Shown here: piece by piece, positions 27,084-34,498 of the stretch
Layout of the letters: the number at the start of each line of letters is the position of its first letter
Numbering within the stretch: the stretch's first letter is position 1
From: Deltaproteobacteria bacterium
GTDB lineage: Bacteria > Desulfobacterota > Desulfobulbia > Desulfobulbales > Desulfocapsaceae
Assembly (NCBI GenBank): GCA_026388715.1
Contig: JAPLJF010000027.1
Span: 1 to 37,446 of the forward strand
DNA length: 37,446 bases
Direction of reading: 5' to 3'
The notes under the pieces: generated by a model
Databases searched by the model: none
The model's input: the letters and a program-made list of their open reading frames with translations, nothing else
What the model was told of the DNA's origin: nothing
Program-made: the position numbers and the translations under genes

Positions 27084-27524
27084 TCAGGAAAGTATCTCTT
27101 CAGTCAGCATATCCTGCCCCAGAGAGAGTTCCATGGCCCTGACCGGACAGATGGGCACGCACAAGCTGCATCCTGTACATTTGTCCGGGTCAAACAGCAC
27201 GGCCATATCCGGGCGATGCAGGGACAAGGCGCCCACCGGACAGACACCGGTGCAGACCCCGCACTGAAGACATTTTTCATCATCCCGGCGGACACTGGCG
27301 GCAAGACGCTCAACCTTGACCCCCTGCTCTTCCAGATACTCAAGCCCTTTTCCCACATTGGCCTTGGTTCCTTTCAATCCCAGGATCATAAGTCCATCCC
27401 GCTGCGGCAAGATATCTGCCTTCAGGATATTAAACTCGACATCATACTGCTTCACCAGCTGATAGATAATCGGTTCATTGCTGGTATGCTTGGAAAATCG
27501 CAAGATATAAATACGGTTATACAC
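27084..27524 (-). CDS. NIL domain and 4Fe-4S ferredoxin protein
   Basis: The 146-residue protein joins a NIL domain (about residues 1-75, the small ligand-binding fold also found at the C-terminus of MetN transporters) to a two-cluster ferredoxin. Cluster Cys are 85, 88, 91, 95 (CLQCGVCTGVCP) and 116, 119, 122, 126 (CTGCSLCVPICP). Such proteins occur in methanogens and deltaproteobacteria and have been linked to sulfur or methionine metabolism. The start is GTG at 27522-27524, chosen because AAAAGGGGG lies seven bases upstream; the longer frame to 27614 lacks conserved sequence. Confidence 0.85.
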   Translation of the reverse strand: MYNRIYILRFSKHTSNEPIIYQLVKQYDVEFNILKADILPQRDGLMILGLKGTKANVGKGLEYLEEQGVKVERLAASVRRDDEKCLQCGVCTGVCPVGALSLHRPDMAVLFDPDKCTGCSLCVPICPVRAMELSLGQDMLTEEILS

Positions 27525-27577
27525 GTTAACCCCCTTTTCTGAATCTCTCTTTGATCTATTGCAGGCCTGCTGCAAGA

Positions 27578-28189
27578 TTACGCCACAGCCTGCGTCCCCA
27601 CCTTCACCACCCACTCATCAAGCAGAATCAGGAGTGCGTCAAGGGTCTGGTTGGTATCTATGGTTAGCAACTGCTCTAGCCTCAGCTCACTTGGCATCTC
27701 GAACTTCGCCTTCTGTTGCAGATAGACCTCCCAGCGTCCGTCGGACACCGCCTGCGGATCCTGTTGCCGTTGTTCCATTCGTTTTCGCATTACCTCCTCA
27801 GCACAGATGCAATGTACAAAAAGCACCCTGGCCTTGGCCGCCAACCTCCCCTGCACCCGTTGCCGCTCACTGCGGGCCTGATACGATCCATCAAGGACCA
27901 CACAAGCCCCCGTCTTTGCCTCCAGATCCCGCTCCGCCAGGATCAACAACTGATCATAGGTCCGGCGGGAAAATTCGCGGCTGTAAATCCCCTGATCCAC
28001 AGCTGCCGCCTGCCTGCTCTCAGGGACAAGACCAGCAAGCTCTTTGCGGACCCGGTCGGAGTTATAATAGGCACAACCATGCTTCCTGGCCCAGGCCGCC
28101 GCCAGATAGCTCTTGCCGGTGGCAATCATCCCAAAAAAAACCAGGACCTTACTGGCAACCGCCACTTCAGCCACCCGCCTTAAGGGCAT
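27578..28189 (-). CDS. P-loop ATP-binding kinase-like protein (AAA_33 type)
   Basis: The 203-residue product is a P-loop NTPase of the zeta-toxin/AAA_33 type, with Walker A GMIATGKS (20-27) and the substrate-side sequence YYNSDRVRKELAG. It resembles the C-terminal half of bifunctional phosphotransferase/ATP-binding proteins, whose N-terminal half is encoded just upstream (28167-29189) in another frame with a 23-base overlap. It could be a naturally split pair or a frameshifted fusion gene. The start is uncertain: ATG at 28189 or a GTG slightly downstream. Confidence 0.8.
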   Translation of the reverse strand: MPLRRVAEVAVASKVLVFFGMIATGKSYLAAAWARKHGCAYYNSDRVRKELAGLVPESRQAAAVDQGIYSREFSRRTYDQLLILAERDLEAKTGACVVLDGSYQARSERQRVQGRLAAKARVLFVHCICAEEVMRKRMEQRQQDPQAVSDGRWEVYLQQKAKFEMPSELRLEQLLTIDTNQTLDALLILLDEWVVKVGTQAVA

Positions 28190-29189
28190 ATTTCTGGGCC
28201 AGGACAAAATAACGGGCCGCCTGTTCTTTACACCGCGCGACCACAGACGCATCAACTGCCGGATCACTGGCCGTAAAGAGATTTATCTTGCCGCGCACCA
28301 TGGCCCGGTAACATTTATAAAAATCAAGCATCTCCACCAGACCGGGATCTGCTGATTCTTTGATGAAACGCCCAATAAAATAAGCTGAAAGATCTTCGAG
28401 GTCATGAAAGTCAAGATCCATGGCCAGAAAGGCCACATCAGCCGCCACATCAGAATAGCGGAAACGCTCGTTAAATTCTATGCAATCAAATATATACACA
28501 GGATCCGCCAGACAGATATTGGCGGAATAGAGATCGCCATGGCAATCACGAATCTTCCCAGCTTTCCGGCGTCGCTCAAAACGCTGCCCATCTTGCAGGA
28601 AGGTGCGGGCAAAGTCACCAATCTGAAGAAACTGGGCACGACTGAGTGCCCCTTGATCCACAAAAGGTTCGGTCTGGTCAAAATTTTCCAGGACATTGAC
28701 AGCAACAGAGGCGGCACGCCCGAATTCCGCAATGGCTTGCGTCCCCTCAGCCCGCTGGTAAAAGGGAACGAGCACAGCAATGATCCGGTCAATCTGCCCA
28801 CGATCCAACTGACCTGCGGCAATCACCTGGGCCATCATCCGATCTTCCGGCATACGGGCCATCTTCACCCCGTATTCCACCACCTCGCCGCTGCCGTTCA
28901 GACTATACTTACTGCCCTCACGGTTGACCGTGACCACATCCAGATACAGATCAGGACAGAGACGACGATTAAGAAGCAGCTCCTGTTCACAGTAATATTT
29001 TCTCTTCTCCAGGGTAGAAAAATCCAGGAACCCAAAATTCACCGGCTTCTTCCATTTATACACAAAATCCCCGGCAAGCAGGACAAAGGAGATATGGGTC
29101 TGGAGAAGCTGAACACCCTCCACGGCATGGGGATAGCTGCTGCCCTGCTGCAGATACTGGATATAGGCGGGCAGGATTTCTTCACTCAT
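28167..29189 (-). CDS. Aminoglycoside phosphotransferase-like kinase
   Basis: The 340-residue protein has the APH/choline-kinase-like fold. The Lys of FVYKWKKPVNFGFLDFSTL probably contacts ATP, the catalytic loop is RDCHGDLYSANICL, and the metal-binding Asp lies in YIFDCIEFNERFRYSDVAAD. The family is not proven to modify antibiotics; the substrate is unknown. The opening EEILPAYIQYLQQGSSYPHAV matches the N-terminal half of the fused APH/AAA_33 proteins of other bacteria. It ends inside the P-loop kinase gene, and the two are probably translated together. Confidence 0.83.
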   Translation of the reverse strand: MSEEILPAYIQYLQQGSSYPHAVEGVQLLQTHISFVLLAGDFVYKWKKPVNFGFLDFSTLEKRKYYCEQELLLNRRLCPDLYLDVVTVNREGSKYSLNGSGEVVEYGVKMARMPEDRMMAQVIAAGQLDRGQIDRIIAVLVPFYQRAEGTQAIAEFGRAASVAVNVLENFDQTEPFVDQGALSRAQFLQIGDFARTFLQDGQRFERRRKAGKIRDCHGDLYSANICLADPVYIFDCIEFNERFRYSDVAADVAFLAMDLDFHDLEDLSAYFIGRFIKESADPGLVEMLDFYKCYRAMVRGKINLFTASDPAVDASVVARCKEQAARYFVLAQKYALKAGG

Positions 29190-29412
29190 TGGTCACTCCT
29201 GATAGAACAATTTTCTTTAGAAAAATCTTTTATCCTCAACAAACTACGACAAAGCCTTTACCTTATTTTATTCTCATGATAAACATTCTTTTACAAAAAT
29301 GGAATCATTCGTGCAAGACGGCATCATTCTTTTTCAGCCCCACCATCACCAAGAGGAATAAAAAAACATCCTGAAACCGTTCCCGTCTTCCCCTTATAAG
29401 CAATAAATCGCC

Positions 29413-30168
29413 ATGAATCCGGATCAACTGACCCAACTTCTCCAACTGGTACAGGCTGGGCAATGCAGCGTCAATGATGCCATCAGGCAACTGAAACATC
29501 TCCCGTCAGAGACTATTGAGGATGCCTGTCTGGACCACCATCGCTGCCTGCGCACCGGGATCCCGGAGGTCATTTACGGGGCATCCAAGACCCCGGAACA
29601 GATCATCACCATTGCCACCACCCTCCTCAAACGATCATCCCTGCTCATGGCAACTCGGGTGGATGCGGTCAAGGCAGATGTTGTCCAAAAATCTCTGCCG
29701 GAAGTTCACTATCATCCTCAGGCCAGGATGCTGACCGGGAATAAAAAAGAACCGGCCCCCCAGAGATGCCGCGGGATCATTCTCATTATCTGTGCCGGAA
29801 CCTCCGACATTCCGGTAGCAGAAGAGGCCAGGGTCACAGCAGAAACCCTGGGTCATTCAGTACAGACCCTCTATGATGTCGGGGTCGCCGGCCTGCATCG
29901 CCTCCTGAGTCACCAGCGCCTGCTGCACTCAGCCACCGTCATTATCGTGATAGCCGGGATGGAAGGGGCGCTGCCCAGTGTTGTCAGCGGCCTTACGGCC
30001 TGTCCGGTCATTGCGGTTCCCACTTCAATTGGCTACGGAACAAGTTTTGGCGGACTTGCCGCCCTGCTTGGCATGCTCAACAGTTGCGCGCCAGGACTAG
30101 GCGTTGTCAACATCGACAATGGCTTTGGCGCTGCCTGCCTGGCCACGGCAATCAACAGAAAAACATAA
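29413..30168 (+). CDS. larB: Nickel-pincer cofactor synthase LarB
   Basis: LarB carboxylates and hydrolyses nicotinic acid adenine dinucleotide to make pyridinium-3,5-biscarboxylic acid mononucleotide, the first step toward the nickel-pincer cofactor of lactate racemase. The 251-residue protein has the family N-terminus (GIPEVIYGASKTPEQI at about 49-64) and the PurE-like C-terminal domain (CAGTSDIPVAEEA, YDVGVAGLHRLL, IAGMEGALPSVVSGL, and PTSIGYGTSFGGLAALLGML). larC and larE are not in this window. No strong ribosome-binding site precedes the ATG. Confidence 0.94.
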   Translation: MNPDQLTQLLQLVQAGQCSVNDAIRQLKHLPSETIEDACLDHHRCLRTGIPEVIYGASKTPEQIITIATTLLKRSSLLMATRVDAVKADVVQKSLPEVHYHPQARMLTGNKKEPAPQRCRGIILIICAGTSDIPVAEEARVTAETLGHSVQTLYDVGVAGLHRLLSHQRLLHSATVIIVIAGMEGALPSVVSGLTACPVIAVPTSIGYGTSFGGLAALLGMLNSCAPGLGVVNIDNGFGAACLATAINRKT

Positions 30169-30194
30169 AACAGAGGCCAAACTGTGAGCAAAAC

Positions 30195-30222
30195 TTGCAA
30201 GATTCATGCAGTGCTGTATAAT
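30195..30222 (+). promoter_or_regulatory. Sigma-70-type promoter for secDF
   Basis: TTGCAA (30195-30200) and a perfect TATAAT (30217-30222) are separated by 16 bases. They lie between larB and secDF, placing transcription start near 30229 and giving a leader of about 80 bases. Confidence 0.7.
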
Positions 30223-30308
30223 CGCCGCACGAATACCACCATTTAGCCTATAGTCTTCAGTTTTTATTTATCATCTATTTTTTTATAGAAGAAACTCCAG
30301 GGACGTCA

Positions 30309-32873
30309 ATGAACACATCACTCAAGCTCAAGATCGGCATGCTCCTGTTTCTCATCATCCTTTCCATCGTCACCATCGTTCCCTCGTTTTATTCGGCAAC
30401 GCCGGACTGGTGGAAAAAATATATGGCGCCGGAAGGATTACGTCTCGGCCTTGACCTGCAGGGAGGAATGCATCTGGTGCTGAAAGTTGACCTGAAAAAA
30501 GCCGAAGAAAACTCTCTGGAACTGGCCGCGGCAGATTTGAAGGACAATCTCAAGGAAAAATCCATCACCGCAGTACGAAGCGATGGTAAGCCCGGAACCA
30601 TTATCTTTACCCTGCCCAATACCGGCGCAGTGGAGACCGTCAAGGAGCTGATCAAGAACGATTTTCCCAATATCAATGCGCAGGTAGAAGCCAAAGAGGG
30701 TTCATTCCCACGAATCACCCTGAAACTGAAAGACTCAGAAATCAACTTCATCCGCACCCACGCCGTCGATCAATCTCTGGAAATCATCAGAAACAGAATT
30801 GACCAATTCGGTGTTGCCGAACCGGCGATCATCCGTCAAGGCGCTGACGAAATTGTCGTCCAGCTCCCCGGGGTCAGGGACCCGAAACGGGCCATAAAAC
30901 TTCTGGGTGAAACGGCCCAGCTTGAATTTAAACTGGTGGCAGACACAGCTGGCATCAACCTGCAGGAATTAATTAATCAGGCCAAAAAAAATGGCCAATG
31001 GGCCGACGGTGAAGAGCGAAAAAAACTCAACCGAGCCCTGCAGAATCGACTACCACCAGACACCGAGATTTATTTCGAAAAAGATAAAGATAAGCAGACC
31101 GGCCAGGAGATCATCCGTCCTCTGCTGCTCGAAAACCAGACCTTGATGACTGGCGACATGGTTAAGAATGCCCAGGTACGCATCGGCGGCCAGTTCAACG
31201 AACCCTATGTCAGCATTGACCTCACCGGTCGCGGCGGCAAGGTCTTTGCCCATATCACCGAAAAGAGTGTCAACCGGCAACTAGCTATTGTCCTTGATGA
31301 CGTGGTCCGCTCGGCCCCATCCATCCGGGAAAAAATCATGGGTGGATCAGCCCAGATATCGGGCCGTTTCAGCCATGAAGAGGCGACAGACCTGGCGATT
31401 ATCCTGCGGGTCGGAGCCCTGCCGGCGCCAGTTGATATTATCCAGAACCTGACGGTTGGCGCCAGCCTTGGACAGGACTCAATCCACAAGGGCCTGACCG
31501 CAGGTATCTTTGGCTCGCTCCTGGTTATCACCTTTATGATGATCTATTATCACCTCTCGGGAGTCATTGCCAATGGGGCCATGGTACTCAATATCCTCTT
31601 TCTCTTTGCCGGACTGGCCATCCTCAATGCCACCCTGACCATGCCAGGTATTGCCGGGATTATCCTTTCCATCGGTATGGCCGTGGACTCCAACATCCTG
31701 ATCTTTGAACGAATGCGCGAAGAGTATGATCTGGGGAAATCAGTCCGATCCAGTGTGAATGCCGGCTTCAGTGAGGCACTCTCTACCGTTGTTGACTCAC
31801 ATGTGACCACGCTTATCACCTCCATGGCCCTGTTCTTGTTTGGCACCGGCCCGATCAAGGGTTTTGCCATCACCCTGTCCCTGGGCGTTCTTTTCAACCT
31901 GTTCTCTACCCTCTACTGCTCCCGTTTCGTATTTGACATCCTGATCTCTTTCAATCTCCTGAAAAAATTAACCTTCCTCCGGTTTACGAGAACACCCAAC
32001 CTCGATTACATGAAGCTACGCCACATCACCTATGCCATTTCCGCAGTTTTGGTCGGCATTGGCATCATCGCCTCCGTCCAGATTGCCCGGGGCAAGGCCA
32101 ATATGGGAGTTGATTTTTCCGGCGGCACCCTGTTGCAATACAAGGCAACGCAGACCTTTACTATGGACGAGGTTCGTCAGGCCTTTAACAAACACAACAT
32201 AGAGGGCCTTGATCTGCAGAAGGTGGAAAACGAAAATAGTCTGATTGTCAAGGTCAAGAAATCAGAAAGGATTATTGGCAATCTCAGCGACCAGATCAAT
32301 TCTATCCTGACCACAGAATTTACCGACAAACATTTCACCCTGGAAAGCAAATCCGAGATTGGCTCTTCCGTCAGTTCTGTCCTGCGGAACAAGGCCGCAA
32401 TGGCCATCCTGATCTCCCTGGCTGGCGTTGTTATCTATCTGGCCCTGCGCTTTGATATCCGTTTTGGAGTGGCAGCCGCCGTTGCCACTCTCCATGACGT
32501 CTTTATTATTCTTGGGCTCTGCTGGATGCTGAATATGGAAATGACCCTGATGATTGTCACGGCCATGCTCACCCTTGGCGGCTATTCCCTCGCGGATACG
32601 GTCGTTATCTTTGACCGTATCCGCGAAAATATGGCCAAAGATAAGACGCATACCCTCATCAGCCAAATCAATGACAGCATCAATCAGGTTGTCGGAAGGA
32701 CTATTGCCACAGGACTCACCGTCTGTATGACCTTGCTGGCCCTCCTGCTCTTTGGCGGATCCGTGATCCATGACTTTTCCTTTGTCCTTTTATTCGGCGT
32801 CATCATCGGGACCTTCTCCTCCGCGTTTGTGGCCAGTCCCGTGCTGTTGCTCTGGCCTGAAAAGAAGGAATAA
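30309..32873 (+). CDS. secDF: Protein translocase SecDF fusion
   Basis: SecD and SecF use the proton gradient to pull secreted proteins through SecYEG. Here they are one 854-residue chain. Residues 1-545 are SecD: first helix at 8-27, GLDLQGGMHLVLKV near 43-56, the periplasmic P1 domain, VQLPGVRDPKRAIKLLGETA, and a five-helix block containing GIAGIILSIGMAVDSNILIFERMRE. Residues 560-854 are SecF: KLRHITYAISAVL, MGVDFSGGTLLQY, and the C-terminal helices with YSLADTVVIFDRIREN. No internal stop or frameshift was seen. No yajC precedes it. The fused form is usual in Firmicutes and scattered elsewhere. Confidence 0.94.
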   Translation: MNTSLKLKIGMLLFLIILSIVTIVPSFYSATPDWWKKYMAPEGLRLGLDLQGGMHLVLKVDLKKAEENSLELAAADLKDNLKEKSITAVRSDGKPGTIIFTLPNTGAVETVKELIKNDFPNINAQVEAKEGSFPRITLKLKDSEINFIRTHAVDQSLEIIRNRIDQFGVAEPAIIRQGADEIVVQLPGVRDPKRAIKLLGETAQLEFKLVADTAGINLQELINQAKKNGQWADGEERKKLNRALQNRLPPDTEIYFEKDKDKQTGQEIIRPLLLENQTLMTGDMVKNAQVRIGGQFNEPYVSIDLTGRGGKVFAHITEKSVNRQLAIVLDDVVRSAPSIREKIMGGSAQISGRFSHEEATDLAIILRVGALPAPVDIIQNLTVGASLGQDSIHKGLTAGIFGSLLVITFMMIYYHLSGVIANGAMVLNILFLFAGLAILNATLTMPGIAGIILSIGMAVDSNILIFERMREEYDLGKSVRSSVNAGFSEALSTVVDSHVTTLITSMALFLFGTGPIKGFAITLSLGVLFNLFSTLYCSRFVFDILISFNLLKKLTFLRFTRTPNLDYMKLRHITYAISAVLVGIGIIASVQIARGKANMGVDFSGGTLLQYKATQTFTMDEVRQAFNKHNIEGLDLQKVENENSLIVKVKKSERIIGNLSDQINSILTTEFTDKHFTLESKSEIGSSVSSVLRNKAAMAILISLAGVVIYLALRFDIRFGVAAAVATLHDVFIILGLCWMLNMEMTLMIVTAMLTLGGYSLADTVVIFDRIRENMAKDKTHTLISQINDSINQVVGRTIATGLTVCMTLLALLLFGGSVIHDFSFVLLFGVIIGTFSSAFVASPVLLLWPEKKE

Positions 32874-32878
32874 CAGTA

Positions 32879-33613
32879 ATGAGTCAGCCCCTGCTCCCCA
32901 AAAATGTCAAAAGGATGGAAAAAGGAGAGACTTTCCGTTTTTCCTGTCATCCCTCGGTCGCCTGTTTTACAAACTGCTGCCGCCAGTTGGAACTGGCCCT
33001 GACTCCATATGATGTTCTGCGCCTGAAAAAGGGTTGCCACCTCCGCTCTGAGGAATTTCTCGACCGCTATGTGATCATCGAGCAGGAAGAAGACGAGACC
33101 TTCCCCCGTTTTTATCTCACCATGGTCGATGATGGCCAAGCAAGCTGTGTCTTTGTCTCGAACGCCGGCTGCACCCTGTATCAGGATCGCCCAGGGGCCT
33201 GCCGGGCCTACCCCTTGGGCAGGGCAGCCATTCGTCAAGCTGACGACACCATGGACGAGTTCTTCGTCCTCCTGCAAGAAAGCCACTGCCAGGGATTCCA
33301 GGAACAGCAGGAGCAGAATGGCACCACTTACAGCACGGATCAAGGGCTTACAATCTACAACCGCTTTAACGATGCAGTGGCTGCGATCCTGCAACACGAC
33401 CAGATACGACAAGGAAAACGGTTGTCAGAAGGCCAGATCGAACAGTTTATCCTGGCCCTCTATAATCTTGACCAATTCAGGACATTGTTGTTCGCTGGAC
33501 AGCTTTCTGAAACAGCACAAGTGGACGACACCAGCAGACACCGCCTGGCCGATGATGAAGAACTGCTTCTTTACGCCATTGACTGGCTCAAGGATATATT
33601 ATTCAAGAACTGA
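32879..33613 (+). CDS. YkgJ-family cysteine cluster protein
   Basis: The 244-residue protein carries the CxxxC-type zinc/iron-chelating cluster of the YkgJ family: FSCHPSVACFTNCCRQ near the start (Cys23, Cys29, Cys33, Cys34), a central CTLYQDRPGACRAYPLG, and a third Cys after SHCQGF. Family function is not established; some members are thought to bind Fe-S or zinc. It begins six bases after secDF and ends 27 bases before the HAD gene, so the three may share a transcript. Confidence 0.85.
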   Translation: MSQPLLPKNVKRMEKGETFRFSCHPSVACFTNCCRQLELALTPYDVLRLKKGCHLRSEEFLDRYVIIEQEEDETFPRFYLTMVDDGQASCVFVSNAGCTLYQDRPGACRAYPLGRAAIRQADDTMDEFFVLLQESHCQGFQEQQEQNGTTYSTDQGLTIYNRFNDAVAAILQHDQIRQGKRLSEGQIEQFILALYNLDQFRTLLFAGQLSETAQVDDTSRHRLADDEELLLYAIDWLKDILFKN

Positions 33614-33640
33614 TTGTTTTTTGCTAAGGCGCCACTGACC

Positions 33641-34270
33641 ATGCTCAAGCTCATTATCTTCGACTGCGACGGGGTCATGTTTGACTCCAAATTTGCCAAC
33701 CAGGAATACTACAATCAACTTCTTGCCCATTTCAATCGACCGGCAATGAGCCCGGCAGAACTTGAGCACGTCCATATCCACAACGTGGTGGACTCTATCC
33801 ATCATATCTTCCGCCATTATCCACAACAGGATCTGGTAGAGGTAAATGCCTATCGAATGGCCCTTGACTACACACCCTTTCTCGGCCACATGCGAATAGA
33901 GCCGGATCTCATCGAATTTCTTGAAAAAACAAAACCCCGTTACAAACTGGCTATCTCCACCAACCGCACCAATACCATGGTGCCCATCCTGCAAATGTTT
34001 GAGTTACAGAACTATTTTGACAAGGTAATGACCGCGGAAAACGCACGCCGCCCCAAACCAGCACCGGACGCCTTATTGGAAATCCTTGATTATTGTGAAT
34101 GCCGGACAGATGAAGCTATTTATATTGGCGACTCCATTATTGACCGGGAACATTCCGCCAACTGCGGAATGCGATTGATTGGATTTAAGAATCCCGCCCT
34201 GCCGGCCGAATATCACGTGACCAGCTTCATGGAGATCCTGGGGCTTCCCCCCTTTTGTGAACCTCTCTGA
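33641..34270 (+). CDS. HAD-superfamily hydrolase (phosphoglycolate phosphatase-like)
   Basis: The 209-residue protein has all four HAD motifs: IIFDCDGVMFDS with nucleophile Asp (residues 6-17), LAISTNR with the Thr/Ser of motif II, the Lys of RRPKPAPDALLEIL, and IYIGDSIIDRE of motif IV. A helical cap of about 70 residues separates motifs I and II, as in Gph-type phosphatases. The substrate is unknown. The start ATG at 33641 places the nucleophile at residue 8; a TTG-initiated frame at 33614 would add nine residues. It lies after the YkgJ-type gene and 228 bases before the E2-like gene. Confidence 0.9.
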   Translation: MLKLIIFDCDGVMFDSKFANQEYYNQLLAHFNRPAMSPAELEHVHIHNVVDSIHHIFRHYPQQDLVEVNAYRMALDYTPFLGHMRIEPDLIEFLEKTKPRYKLAISTNRTNTMVPILQMFELQNYFDKVMTAENARRPKPAPDALLEILDYCECRTDEAIYIGDSIIDREHSANCGMRLIGFKNPALPAEYHVTSFMEILGLPPFCEPL

Positions 34271-34498
34271 TTCCATCTCCATCTCCATCTCAGCCAAGAC
34301 CACTCTACCTGTCATCTTTGATCTCTGCCTAAGCCATATTATATCTCTTTCCAGGAATAAAAAATTTCCTCTTCTTCGCAAAACCTGATACATTTATACC
34401 AATATTTTCATCAATTGTCCGAACGTATCAACGTAACAGCACAGGTCGCAAGGTTGCAACCAACTCTCATCATTCAACTTAGGCATCAGTGAACCTTC

